Shown in pieces: positions 1 through 8,737 of a DNA stretch of 13,155 nucleotides; position 1 is the first letter of the stretch; every line of letters starts with the position of its first letter. The notes below the pieces were generated by a model. It saw only the letters and a program-made list of their open reading frames with translations, made no database searches and had not been told where the DNA came from. The position numbers and the translations under genes are program-made. This DNA comes from Bacteroidales bacterium UBA6360 (GTDB taxonomy: Bacteria; Bacteroidota; Bacteroidia; Bacteroidales; UBA932): NCBI GenBank assembly GCA_002440085.1, contig DJRM01000148.1:1-13155 (forward strand). The letters run 5' to 3'.

Positions 1-1195
1 TGTCGTCCTGAAGCATACAGTGAGCCTCGGCCATCATGAGAATGACGTCGGCGTAGCGGAAAATCTTGTAGTTGTTCGAGTCGTGGTTGGTCTGCATGTT
101 CGGGCACCAGAACTTCGGGCCGAAGAACGCCGTCGTCGAGGACGGGTTTATCGAATTGAAAGGCTGCCCGTTCCACTCCTGGACTATGGCCATCGCACGC
201 CTTTTGTCGGTCGCGGACGGATTGGCCTCGTCGATGGGATAAATCGTGCTGATGGTATAGCCGTTCGCCTGAGCCGGTGCATAGCAGGTGGCGTTGTCTC
301 CGAGTTCTTCTATTACCACCCCGTCATACTTGTTGCCGCTGCGCTTGTACGGCATACAGAGGCAGGCAACATTTGAAGTATAGTTCAGTCCCGCGGCCGA
401 ATAGGTGTGCTGGACTTCAAGTATGGATTCCGGAGTGTTCTTCATCCGGAACGGGATGTCGGAGAGAGGATACTGGTCGAGATTGCCGTAAATTGACTCC
501 ACTTCCTTGCAGGCCGCGAGCGACACGTCCCAACGCTCGTTCCACTGGGCAAGCTTGGAGAGGAGCACATAACCGACGGACGCTCCGACCCTGTTGTCGG
601 AAATCTCATTAGAGCGTACCTTGGAAAGGGACGGAAGACAGCCCTGAAGGTCTTCTATAAGCCAGTCACGGGTCTCAACGGCCGACATCCTCGGAAGCTT
701 TGCCACCTTTGCGAGCGTGGCCTCGTCGGCGACGTCCTCCGTGTAGAAAGGCACGTCCCCGAAAAAGCAGGTGAGAATCCAATAATAAAATGCTCTCATA
801 ATCTTGCCTTCGGCCACGAGCGGAGCCTTCACGTCGTCTGCAAGGGAAGAGCCCTCGATGCCGGCAATGGCCCCGTTACACCAGCGCACTCCCTGATAGC
901 CGTATTTCCAGACATCGGCTCCGAAGCGCGGATTGGCCGGAGAGATGTCGAGGAAAGCGTCCTGAGTATTTGAACGCGAGTAGGCGAGGTCGGTGACGCA
1001 CTCGGTGGCAATCATCATCTTGTAGGAATATATGTCCTCCATCGGGATGTAGCAGGTGTTCAAGGCCGCCCGGCACTGCTGCGCGTTCTTGTAGAAGTTC
1101 CCGGAGGTGGCGAAGGTCGAGTCGTCCTCCTTCAGGCTGCACGAGGAAAGAAGAGAGACCGCCAACAATGGCAATATGATATTTTTCAGTTTCAT
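1..1195 (-). CDS. susD: SusD/RagB-family outer-membrane glycan-binding lipoprotein, 3' end cut by window edge
   Basis: This frame starts at ATG 1195 and stays open for 398 codons to the window edge; the stop lies outside, so the C-terminus is missing. The product is a cell-surface lipoprotein that caps the SusC transporter and delivers glycan to it. The N-terminus is a lipoprotein signal with lipobox LLSSC (Cys19 lipidated). It is followed by SLKEDD, which resembles the Bacteroidetes lipoprotein export signal (Lys then acidic residues) that sends lipoproteins to the outer face. An N-terminal SusD-like helical region contains RAFYYWILTCFFGDVPFYT, a typical SusD TPR-region motif. Near the window edge FRYADVILMMAEAHCML matches the family's conserved RYADVLLMxAEA segment. 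The start lies 12 bases after the susC stop without a clear Shine-Dalgarno sequence, so translation is probably coupled to susC within one mRNA. Family and role are secure; the bound glycan is unknown. The symbol is used in the family sense. Confidence 0.93.
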   Translation of the reverse strand, partial: MKLKNIILPLLAVSLLSSCSLKEDDSTFATSGNFYKNAQQCRAALNTCYIPMEDIYSYKMMIATECVTDLAYSRSNTQDAFLDISPANPRFGADVWKYGYQGVRWCNGAIAGIEGSSLADDVKAPLVAEGKIMRAFYYWILTCFFGDVPFYTEDVADEATLAKVAKLPRMSAVETRDWLIEDLQGCLPSLSKVRSNEISDNRVGASVGYVLLSKLAQWNERWDVSLAACKEVESIYGNLDQYPLSDIPFRMKNTPESILEVQHTYSAAGLNYTSNVACLCMPYKRSGNKYDGVVIEELGDNATCYAPAQANGYTISTIYPIDEANPSATDKRRAMAIVQEWNGQPFNSINPSSTTAFFGPKFWCPNMQTNHDSNNYKIFRYADVILMMAEAHCMLQDD

Positions 1196-1207
1196 AATCT
1201 GTCTGTT

Positions 1208-4200
1208 TTAGAATCTTGCCTGTATGCTGAAAACGATGGTACGCGCCTTAGGATATGCACCCATGTCGAGACGCCTCAGAGTTGAAGACTCGCTGTCGGA
1301 GCCGGAATAGGAAACGTCCGGGTCGAATCCGTTATATTTCTTCCACAGAAGCAGGTTCTCGCCGCTGACGCTCAGGGTGATGTCCCTCAGCCACTTAACC
1401 CGCTCCGAGAGGTCGAAGGTGTAGCCGAGGGAAACGTTCTTGAGCCTTATGTAGGATGCGTCATAGACCATCCTGTCGCTCGGCACATCCTTGCTCATCG
1501 AACCGCCGGCACGCGGAAGGTCTGAGTCCGGGTTGCGGACAGGATGCCAGGAGTTCACCATATAGCGGTACTGGTTGGTGTTGTTTCCGCCGGCCATGTA
1601 GAGCTCGGAGAAATTGTAGAGCTTGCCTCCGAAAGAGTAGGCGATATAGACTCCGAGCTTGAGGTTGCCGAAGAAAGTGAACGTGTTCTGGAATCCGCCG
1701 TAGAGCCACGGGTCGGCGTTGCCGAGATAGACGAGGTCGTCCTGGTCAAGGGTGCCGTCGCCGTTGATGTCATGGTAGCGCGGCGTTCCGAGGTAGGAGC
1801 CGTAGTTGGTCGCAGTCAGAACGGACGCGGAAGTGTAGGCGTGGGTCACTTCGTTGCGCTTGAATTCGTCGAGATTGTGCCAGACACCCGCATAGCGGAA
1901 GCCCCAGAGGGAGTTGAGCGGATAGCCCTTCACGAAGCCGTGCATCATGAACGGGTTGTTTCCGCCGGAGTCGGCCACCGAGATGTACTCCGAAGTTCCT
2001 ATGTCATCGACGGTCTGGGTGTTGTGCGAGAAGGTGAGGTTCGTGGTCCATGTGAAATTGCGGCGCACGATGTTGCGGCTTTCGATGGAAAGCTCGGCTC
2101 CGTAGTTGGATGTGTTTCCGAGGTTCACGAAATGCGAGCTGAAGCCTGTCTGGTCAGCCACCTGCACCTCCATGAGAAGGTCGCGGGTCTTGGATATGTA
2201 GCCCTCGGCCGTGATGTTGAGACGGCTGTTGAAGAAAGACATATCGACAGCGAGGTTGTAGAGGTCGGTCTTCTCCCATGTAAGGTCCGGGCTCGGAAGC
2301 TGCCCGCGGTAGTAGGCCGCTTCCTGACTGCCTCCGAAGATGTAGCCCTTGGAGGTCGTGGAAAGCCTTTCGAGGCTCCTGTAGGCATCGACCGCGTCGT
2401 TTCCGGTGCGGCCGGCGCTGAAACGGACTGCGAGGTCGTCAATCCATCTCACCCTCTTGAGGAACTTCTCGTTCTTGACGTTCCATTTCAGGGCCGCCGA
2501 AGGAAAGAATCCCCACTTGTTGTTCGCCGCGAAGTTGGACGCTCCGTCGGCACGCCCCGTCACCGTAATGTAGTAGCGGGAGCGCCAGCTCCAGTTGGCA
2601 CGGGCGAGCACGGACATCTTTGTGGTCTTGAGCGTCGACGATGACGGCACAAGAGTGTTCTTGTCTGTCACGCCGCTCATGTTGTTCCATTTTACGGAAT
2701 CGACGAGATAGCCCGAACCCGTGAGTCCGAGGGTGTTGGAGACATAGCGGTAGGCGGTGAATCCTCCGAGAACATCAAATTTATGCCCCCCCCTTTTGAG
2801 GTTGTATGTAATCGTGTTCTCCGACGAAAGCGTCATGTCGTCGCGTTCGGTTCTCGTCGCGTCGCCCCCTTCACCGGGGTTCTTCGCAGGAAGCGAGCTC
2901 GGGCTATAGACGAAATTGTGCGACTGATAGCCGTAGTATGAGTTGCTGCTGCGCAGCTTGAGATTCTTCACCGGCTCAATTTCCAGATAGACCGAATGGT
3001 TCTGGGAAACCTTGTTTATATAGCTGGTCTTGAGTGCTATGAGCGCCGTCGGAGGGTTATATGTCGAGGATACGCCGTTCTCGTCGTCCATGATGCTGTA
3101 GTCGGTGGTCTTGAGCAGCGGGCTGAGATACATTGTGGAGCGTATGCTAGTGCCGCCGATCGACGCGACGTTCTTGTCCTGATGACGATAGGTGAACGAA
3201 CCCTTGTAGCCGGCCTTCAGCCACTTGTAGAGCTGGCGGTCGAGGTTGATTCGTCCGGTGTAGCGCCTCTGGCCGGTGTTCTTCACGATACCCTGGGTGT
3301 CGTTGTAGCCGAATGATGCGTAGTAGTTGCTGCCCTTGGCTCCCCCGCTGACGGAGAGGTTGTAGTTCTGATAGACCGCGGTGCGCATGATTTCGCTTAT
3401 CCAGTCCGTTCCGTCTCCGAGCGCAAGAGGGTTCTTGTATGGATATTTGGAAAGCGGCGCACCTTCAACGGCATCTTCGTTCGATGAGGTGAAATAGGCG
3501 ATGTCGTTGCGGTACTGGGCATATTCATACGCCTTCATCAAGTCCAGTCCCTTCGGGAGCTGGCTGATTCCCGCCTCCGCCTTGAAATTGATGCGAGGAC
3601 GGTCGCCGGAGGTTCCCTGCTTGGTCGTGACGATGATGACGCCGTTGGATCCCTTTGAACCGTAAATAGCCGTGGATGAGGCATCCTTGAGGATGGAGAT
3701 GGACTCAATGTCGGCGGAGTTGAGGTCGCCGAGGTCCGAGACCGCATCCATCACGCCGTCGACGACGATGAGCGGCTCATTGGAGGCAATAATCGAGCGC
3801 GTTCCCCGGATGCGGATGGAGGTCGAGGCGCCGGGCTCGCCGGTGGTGGACATGATGTCCGCTCCCGCGATGCGTCCCTGAAGGGCCTGATCGACGGAAA
3901 GCACAGGCGCGTCCTTGATGTCGGCCATCTTCACGTTGGTGACGGAACCTGTAAGGTCCTGCCTGCGCACCGAGCCGTAGGCTATGGTCACGGCCTCGTT
4001 CAGAGTGAGGTTGCTGTCCGGAAACATCGCCACGGTGACTCTCTTGCCCTTAACGGCATTAACGCGGCTGTCCGCAAAGCCGAGAAACTGAACTTCGAGC
4101 ACAGCCCCGGCGGGCACATTGCTGATTGTGAACTCGCCTTTCGCGTCAGTTGTCGTCCCGTCAGTTGTGCCGGCAACCATCACGAAGGCTCCGGAGAGCG

Positions 4201-4333
4201 GTTCACCGCCGTCATCAACGACGGTTCCCGAAACAGAAAACCGCTCCCCGTCGTTCTGCGCGTATACCCCAGTGAAAGGAAGCACAGAAAGAAGAACAGC
4301 GATCGCTGATACTATCATTAACCGTATCTTCAT
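1208..4333 (-). CDS. susC: SusC/RagA-family TonB-dependent outer-membrane transporter
   Basis: This 1041-residue protein is full length for the family. It imports oligosaccharides through the outer membrane using TonB energy, partnered with the SusD protein encoded next. Seen in order: a Sec signal peptide (about residues 1-25, ending VYA); a carboxypeptidase-regulatory-like domain (about 33-105); a TonB-box-like stretch NEAVTIAYG (about 112-120); and a plug domain (about 123-240) carrying the SusC signature ISILKDASSTAIYG. A 22-strand type beta-barrel follows, with the late motif DINGDGTLDQDDL near residue 853. The C-terminus ends in Phe (IQARF), as expected for a Bam-inserted barrel. There is no N-terminal STN signalling domain, so it is not expected to signal to an anti-sigma factor; control probably lies elsewhere in the locus. 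The start is supported by the signal peptide directly after ATG 4333. A run of eight G on the coding strand (2786-2793) could be slippage-prone. The substrate is not readable from sequence. Confidence 0.97.
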   Translation of the reverse strand: MKIRLMIVSAIAVLLSVLPFTGVYAQNDGERFSVSGTVVDDGGEPLSGAFVMVAGTTDGTTTDAKGEFTISNVPAGAVLEVQFLGFADSRVNAVKGKRVTVAMFPDSNLTLNEAVTIAYGSVRRQDLTGSVTNVKMADIKDAPVLSVDQALQGRIAGADIMSTTGEPGASTSIRIRGTRSIIASNEPLIVVDGVMDAVSDLGDLNSADIESISILKDASSTAIYGSKGSNGVIIVTTKQGTSGDRPRINFKAEAGISQLPKGLDLMKAYEYAQYRNDIAYFTSSNEDAVEGAPLSKYPYKNPLALGDGTDWISEIMRTAVYQNYNLSVSGGAKGSNYYASFGYNDTQGIVKNTGQRRYTGRINLDRQLYKWLKAGYKGSFTYRHQDKNVASIGGTSIRSTMYLSPLLKTTDYSIMDDENGVSSTYNPPTALIALKTSYINKVSQNHSVYLEIEPVKNLKLRSSNSYYGYQSHNFVYSPSSLPAKNPGEGGDATRTERDDMTLSSENTITYNLKRGGHKFDVLGGFTAYRYVSNTLGLTGSGYLVDSVKWNNMSGVTDKNTLVPSSSTLKTTKMSVLARANWSWRSRYYITVTGRADGASNFAANNKWGFFPSAALKWNVKNEKFLKRVRWIDDLAVRFSAGRTGNDAVDAYRSLERLSTTSKGYIFGGSQEAAYYRGQLPSPDLTWEKTDLYNLAVDMSFFNSRLNITAEGYISKTRDLLMEVQVADQTGFSSHFVNLGNTSNYGAELSIESRNIVRRNFTWTTNLTFSHNTQTVDDIGTSEYISVADSGGNNPFMMHGFVKGYPLNSLWGFRYAGVWHNLDEFKRNEVTHAYTSASVLTATNYGSYLGTPRYHDINGDGTLDQDDLVYLGNADPWLYGGFQNTFTFFGNLKLGVYIAYSFGGKLYNFSELYMAGGNNTNQYRYMVNSWHPVRNPDSDLPRAGGSMSKDVPSDRMVYDASYIRLKNVSLGYTFDLSERVKWLRDITLSVSGENLLLWKKYNGFDPDVSYSGSDSESSTLRRLDMGAYPKARTIVFSIQARF
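2786..2793. repeat. 8-base homopolymer (C8 on +, G8 on coding strand) inside susC
   Basis: An uninterrupted run of eight C on the plus strand reads AGG GGG GGG in the susC frame, encoding Arg-Gly-Gly near residue 514 in the barrel. The frame is intact at the present length. Gain or loss of one base would truncate the transporter about halfway. The run is directly visible; any role as a contingency tract is inference. Confidence 0.9.
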
Positions 4334-4362
4334 GGAATGAAAATGTTATTAATTATTTTCCC

Positions 4363-4400
4363 GCAGACTGCCGCCTGCAAATTGGTTTCTGCAAAATTGG
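4363..4400 (-). promoter_or_regulatory. structured leader upstream of susC: hairpin plus imperfect direct repeat
   Basis: Within the likely 5' leader of susC, bases 4378-4363 on the minus strand read GCAGGCGGCAGTCTGC. This can fold into a 6-bp stem (one G-U pair) with a GGCA tetraloop. Just upstream on the transcript, CTGCAAATTGG (plus 4375-4385) is repeated almost exactly as CTGCAAAATTGG (plus 4389-4400), a 14-base period. From the end of the hairpin to the ATG at 4333 the leader is very AT-rich and has no Shine-Dalgarno sequence. These could be binding sites for a transcription regulator, or an RNA element controlling susC translation, but they could also be chance structure. Low confidence as a functional element. 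Confidence 0.25.
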
Positions 4401-4434
4401 AAATTTCCCGAGAAAAAAGATATAGGGCGGCGGT

Positions 4435-4442
4435 CAAATATA
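4435..4442 (-). promoter_or_regulatory. candidate -7 promoter element for susC-susD
   Basis: On the minus strand this reads TATATTTG, a full match to the Bacteroides sigma-ABfr -7 consensus TAnnTTTG. Transcription would start near 4428 and give a leader of about 95 bases before the susC ATG. No good TTTG -33 box occurs at the usual 19-21 base spacing, which would fit an activator-dependent promoter but also weakens the call. Its position after the GH2 terminator and before susC supports it. Confidence 0.4.
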
Positions 4443-4504
4443 GATTAAACAAAGGTTAAAATTACGTTACACTTCTCTATAACATACTGATTATCACAAT
4501 ATAT

Positions 4505-4539
4505 AAAACAAAAATCGGCCACATCTCAGATGCAGCCGA
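4505..4539 (-). terminator. rho-independent terminator after the GH2 gene
   Basis: Reading the minus strand from 4539, TCGGC pairs with GCCGA (plus 4515-4519). A CAT/ATG (up to CATCT/AGATG) inner stem lies inside, separated by a two-base internal bulge. The stem is followed directly by TTTTTGTTTT (plus 4505-4514). It begins 25 bases after the GH2 stop codon. A stem-loop plus T-tract in the right orientation separates the GH2 transcript from the susC-susD unit, suggesting that susC has its own promoter. Confidence 0.75.
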
Positions 4540-4564
4540 AATATAGATTCAACTATATGTCACA

Positions 4565-7500
4565 TCAGTTTTCCACAGGTCTCAAGACATAGTTGAAAGT
4601 CATCTCCTGAGGCTTGATGCGGTATTCCTCCCGAGGGAGAGCAGCCCATGAGTCGATACATCCGAGTCCCATCTGAACGAGGTCGAAGTTCACCCATGTC
4701 TGTCCGTTGGAACGCTGGTTCTCGAAGGCGATTGCCTTGAGTTTCAGGGAGTGGCGGGTACCGCTTTTCTCGCAGTCCATCTGCTCCGTTGAGAACGGAA
4801 GTGCCGATGCGGAGAAAGGAGCGTCCGAAGAAATCTCCAGACCAGTGCCGTTGTCGTTCAGGACGCGGAACCACTTGAGCTGCGTCTTCGTGCCGGACTC
4901 CTGAGGGCGGACATAACCGTAGTGATACTGTTCCTCAACACGCTGCACATAATGTCCCATGAGAGCCGCCGAGTTGCGGTCGCAGTAGTTCTCGAAAGGT
5001 CCGTTGCCGAAGAACTCAACACTCGAGAACTCTCCCGGCATCGCGAGACGCATTCCGAAACGGCTCAGAATCGGAGCCTCCGCCAATTTGCCTGCATCCC
5101 TGAGGGACTCACTGACGGCAATCGCACCGTCGCCATACACATTGTATGTAACCACAATCTTTGCAGCCTCGCCAAGAGGCGCATATTCAGTGACCACCTG
5201 CACGAAGTCTCCCCTGTCCTCAAAATCAAAGGAAGCCATCTTGTATTCCGCATCTCTCCAGAGTTTCTGTGCTGCCGGGAGCTTCATTCCCCTGTAGTTC
5301 GCGCCCATGTCATTCTCGGTTGCAGCACGCCACAAGCACGGTTCGAGAGGGTGTGAAAGCAGAGGCTTGTCGTTGAGAGTGTAGCTTATAAGCGCACCTG
5401 TGACCTTGTCAAACGTAGCCTTCCACACGTCGGCACGCTCCGCGAGCACACCATCGTAAGGCATTATGCCATAGAACGAAACGGTGCTATCCCCATCGGC
5501 GATACTGAAAGTGTGGATGTCCGGAACGTATGCCGCATTCGGAGCCGATGAGATGCGAATCTGGTCGTATGCAACCTCACTCCCGGCCGGAAGGATGCCG
5601 TCCTTCTTTTTAAGCATGTAACGTACAGTCAGATAGACATCGTGACCCTCAAGGGAGCCGCCGCATGCTTCAATCACATCATCAGCATTGTAACCGAGCA
5701 CTACCGTACCCGCCGACTGAGGGGCGATGCCGAGCCCTTCCGAAGCATGACCGCTGAGAACGGTCTCACCGTCGCACTCGACGGTCCATGCAAGCTCATA
5801 CTTTGACAAGTCGGTGAAGAAGTACTCGTTAAAGACGTTTACCCTGCCGTCAAGAACCGCCTCAGAAGCGGCGCTCGTGTGTATGCTGCGCTGCTGATAG
5901 GCAACCTCGAACGCGTGCGGATGCAGGCTGCGGTCTGCAGCTATGACGCCGTTGCAGTTGAACGATTCGCTGGTCGGGTCGTAGTCGTTGAAGTCGCCGC
6001 CGAACGCGAAGATGTGGTCCGTGCCGTATTTCGAGGCGTCAACAGGCCATTTGAGAGCCTGGTCCACAAAATCCCAGATGAATCCGCCCTGATAATGAGG
6101 ATACTTGCGGATGAGATCCCAGTACTCCTTGAATCCGCCCATAGAGTTGCCCATTGCATGAGCGTACTCGCACTGAATCAGCGGTTTGGCCGGAGCCGAC
6201 TGGAGATATTTCTCGCAGCGGTCATACCACCAGTACATAGGGCACACGATGTCCGTGCCAGCGTAGTCCGGCTCATCTACGGCACGCTCATACTGCACCG
6301 GCCTGGTGCTGTCAAAGCCCTTTATCCATGCGTATGAGTCGGCGAAGTTCTTCCCGTAGCCGGTCTCGTTTCCGAGGCTCCAGATGATGACGCAAGGGTG
6401 GTTATAGTCTCGCATAACCATGCGCTGCCCTCTCTCCACGATGGTCTTGTTATAGTCAGGGTTCTTTGCGAGGGTCTTCTCCTCGTAACCCATGCCGTGC
6501 CCCTCGACATTCGCCTCATCGACGACGTAGAGTCCGTACTTGTCGCAGAGGTCGTACCACATAGGGTCATCCGGGTAGTGACAGGTGCGCACCGCGTTGA
6601 AGTTCAGCTGCTTCATAATGAGGATGTCCCTCTCCATGTCGGCAGGAGAAACGACATAACCCTTGTACGCGTTCATCTCGTGGCGGTTCACTCCCTTGAT
6701 GAGAATCGGCTGACCGTTCACCAGCAGCTGTCCGTCCTTGATTTCGACGGTTCTGAAGCCGAACTTGAGCGATGCGGTCTGAGTCTCCACGCCCTTCTTG
6801 TCAAGGGCAATCATCTCAAGCGTGTAGAGGTTCGGGGTCTCCGCAGTCCACAGTCGCGCAGAGGCGAGTCCGCCATCAACGCTCACCGTAGGCAATCCGT
6901 TCTCAGACTTATTCTTCGCGTTCACCGCGGCGTCACCTGATGCGGCAATCGCGCCGTCACCGTCGACAATCTGCCAGCGTACCTTCGCCACGCCCGGGGT
7001 CGTCTCCGCCCAGATGCTGTAGCGTCCGTCAGCGGCACCGCTCACACGGATGTTCTCCACGCGCTTCTTCGCCTTCGAGAACACATAGACGTCGCGGGCG
7101 ATTCCGCCGAGCCTCCAGAAATCCTGACACTCGACATACGTCCCGTCGCACCAGCGGAAAATCTCAAGGGCAATGCTGTTCTCGCCGATCTTGACAAACT
7201 TTGTGATGTCGAAGCGGGCCTCAAGCTTGGAGTCCTCGCTGTAGCCGACCTCCTTCCCGTTCACCCACACACGGACGTTTGACGTCGCCGAGCCGATGTG
7301 CAGGATGATGTCCTGACCCTTCCACTCATCGCCGAGAAGGAAACTGTGGCGGTACTGTCCCACGTAGTTGTGCTCGTCCGGTACAACAGGAGGAGTATAC
7401 GGGGCGTGGCCGTCCCAAGGATAAGGAATGTTCACATAAATCGGGTCACACCAGCCGTTCACGTCCCAAAGCCCCGGAACAGGCATCGTGCCCCACTGCG

Positions 7501-7756
7501 AGTCATCGTAGCCGTCCCTGTAGAAGTCGGTCGGCCGCGTGTGCATGTCGGTGTTGAAATTGAATTTCCAGAGTCCGCTCAGGCTGAGCTTGAGTCCGTC
7601 CGTCTCGAAAGTCGTCGTCATCGGCAGACGGTTGACCTCATTGACGTTCGGGTCTTTCCATGGTTCCACGGAAGTCTTTTCCTTTGCGGAAACATTTGCC
7701 CCGAAGCTCACAAGGCCGAGGGCAATGCACAGAAGTGTTGAAAATTTACGCTTCAT
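4565..7756 (-). CDS. lacZ: secreted GH2 beta-galactosidase (LacZ type)
   Basis: This 1063-residue retaining glycosidase would hydrolyse terminal beta-galactosides (or related beta-glycosides). It aligns by eye with E. coli LacZ along its length. Order seen: a type I signal peptide (about 1-24, cleavage after VSA); a sugar-binding jelly-roll domain (about 55-230); an Ig-like domain (about 233-337); a TIM barrel (about 340-640) with GVNRHE and DEANVEGHG (413-421); the acid/base Glu464 in SLGNE; and the nucleophile Glu530 in QCEYAHAMGNS. A further linker domain and a C-terminal Bgal small-chain domain follow, including CLWRAATENDMG. All catalytic residues are present. The signal peptide and the lack of a convincing lipobox point to the periplasm, unlike cytoplasmic E. 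coli LacZ. The start at ATG 7756 fits the signal peptide, and the leader is AT-rich without a Shine-Dalgarno sequence. It precedes susC-susD on the same strand but ends in a terminator, so it is probably its own transcript within one utilisation locus. The family is certain, exact specificity is not; the symbol means LacZ-like. Confidence 0.95.
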   Translation of the reverse strand: MKRKFSTLLCIALGLVSFGANVSAKEKTSVEPWKDPNVNEVNRLPMTTTFETDGLKLSLSGLWKFNFNTDMHTRPTDFYRDGYDDSQWGTMPVPGLWDVNGWCDPIYVNIPYPWDGHAPYTPPVVPDEHNYVGQYRHSFLLGDEWKGQDIILHIGSATSNVRVWVNGKEVGYSEDSKLEARFDITKFVKIGENSIALEIFRWCDGTYVECQDFWRLGGIARDVYVFSKAKKRVENIRVSGAADGRYSIWAETTPGVAKVRWQIVDGDGAIAASGDAAVNAKNKSENGLPTVSVDGGLASARLWTAETPNLYTLEMIALDKKGVETQTASLKFGFRTVEIKDGQLLVNGQPILIKGVNRHEMNAYKGYVVSPADMERDILIMKQLNFNAVRTCHYPDDPMWYDLCDKYGLYVVDEANVEGHGMGYEEKTLAKNPDYNKTIVERGQRMVMRDYNHPCVIIWSLGNETGYGKNFADSYAWIKGFDSTRPVQYERAVDEPDYAGTDIVCPMYWWYDRCEKYLQSAPAKPLIQCEYAHAMGNSMGGFKEYWDLIRKYPHYQGGFIWDFVDQALKWPVDASKYGTDHIFAFGGDFNDYDPTSESFNCNGVIAADRSLHPHAFEVAYQQRSIHTSAASEAVLDGRVNVFNEYFFTDLSKYELAWTVECDGETVLSGHASEGLGIAPQSAGTVVLGYNADDVIEACGGSLEGHDVYLTVRYMLKKKDGILPAGSEVAYDQIRISSAPNAAYVPDIHTFSIADGDSTVSFYGIMPYDGVLAERADVWKATFDKVTGALISYTLNDKPLLSHPLEPCLWRAATENDMGANYRGMKLPAAQKLWRDAEYKMASFDFEDRGDFVQVVTEYAPLGEAAKIVVTYNVYGDGAIAVSESLRDAGKLAEAPILSRFGMRLAMPGEFSSVEFFGNGPFENYCDRNSAALMGHYVQRVEEQYHYGYVRPQESGTKTQLKWFRVLNDNGTGLEISSDAPFSASALPFSTEQMDCEKSGTRHSLKLKAIAFENQRSNGQTWVNFDLVQMGLGCIDSWAALPREEYRIKPQEMTFNYVLRPVEN

Positions 7757-7831
7757 TATTGTGTTATTATATTAATGTTAATATTCCATTAAGACTGGCA
7801 TATCCCCAAAATATACTCAATCAGGATTGTT

Positions 7832-7839
7832 CAAAGATA
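7832..7839 (-). promoter_or_regulatory. candidate -7 promoter element for the GH2 gene
   Basis: The minus strand reads TATCTTTG, matching TAnnTTTG. It lies in the 108-base gap between the batD-E stop and the GH2 start, and would give a leader of about 70 bases. No matching -33 TTTG is present at 19-21 bases. I see no convincing terminator for the Bat operon in this gap, so some read-through into the GH2 gene is possible. Confidence 0.35.
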
Positions 7840-7864
7840 CGGAAAATCGGAATTGCAGATGCCG

Positions 7865-8737
7865 CTAAATAATCTCTATATCATCGGCCTGTACCCAGCC
7901 CTGACGGCCGTCGGAAATTTCGATGTTCGCCCATGTGCCTACGGAGTCGATTATCTTCACCTTAGTGCCTTCGTGGAGGATGAAAAGATCCATCGTGCCC
8001 TCCGGGGAGGACTTAGTTGATATGACGGGCTTCATGACTATGGCCTCGTCGCGGAGGAAATAGTCATCCTTTTGGTGAATCGAAAACCCGAGTGCCGTGC
8101 CTCCGAGAAGGAAGCAGACGATTGCGGATATGAATCCTGTACGCTTCCAGCCCGTCGTCGGAGCGAGGAAAAAGAGAAGGAGCGTCGAACACAAAAGGGC
8201 GAGGAACACGATGAATATGATTGCCCAGGCATCGGAGTCGAGAAGGTAGCACAGATTTCGCGTCCATGTCTTCAGGACGAACTCCGGCACGGCATCTATG
8301 CGGTCCTGAGTGCGGCTGCAGGCAAATTCGAGGTTATGACGCGCATCGGAATATGACGGGTCGAGCCTGAGCGCACGCTCGTAGTTCACTATTGCCTTGC
8401 CGAGATTGTCGCACTTGAACCATGCGTTGCCGAGGTTGTAGTAGAGCTGCGGGGATTCGAGCCCGAGGCTCGCTATCATTTCATAGCCGTTCACGGCATC
8501 CTCCCAACGGCCCTGAGTGTATGCGTCATTGGCGTTGAGCCAAAGCTGCTGAGGATAGTCCTTCTGCGGTTCCGCTGCAGCCTGCGGTGCGGCGGTCTGA
8601 GCTGTGGCTGTCTGCGGAGCCATCTGTTCCTGCCCGGATGCGGAGGTCTGTTCCTGCGCCTGTGCAGGGAACGACATAAGCACGGCAGCAACTGCAATCA
8701 CTGCCGCTCCGGTCGGCAATTTCTTTCCTGATTTCAT
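7865..8737 (-). other. batE: BatE-like module within the batD frame, with its own possible start
   Basis: From the internal ATG at 8737 (residue 626 of the fused frame) the rest would make a 290-residue protein with the normal layout of BatE: signal peptide, TPR region, two membrane helices and a C-terminal SH3-like domain. No strong Shine-Dalgarno sequence precedes this ATG. It could be made as part of the fusion, released by signal peptidase at the AQA site, or separately initiated. Listed as a sub-region, not a second independent gene. Confidence 0.6.

Noticed and set aside
829..1142. Two small minus-strand frames of 60 and 88 codons near the start of the SusD gene
   Set aside because: They are out-of-frame shadows. 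The in-frame translation from 1195 to the window edge is open and carries SusD motifs at both ends.
1544..2644. A 366-codon open frame on the plus strand opposite susC
   Set aside because: It is antisense to an unmistakable SusC coding region, has no recognisable domain, and is rich in Val, Glu, Arg and Gly as expected from reading GC-biased codons backwards.
6398..6940. Long plus-strand frames opposite the GH2 gene, including one of 180 codons
   Set aside because: The GH2 frame has intact catalytic motifs throughout. The antisense frames show no signal peptide, domain or start context.
7840..7864. Possible terminator after the Bat operon
   Set aside because: Only a 3-bp CGG/CCG pairing followed by a short T run could be found, too weak to call.
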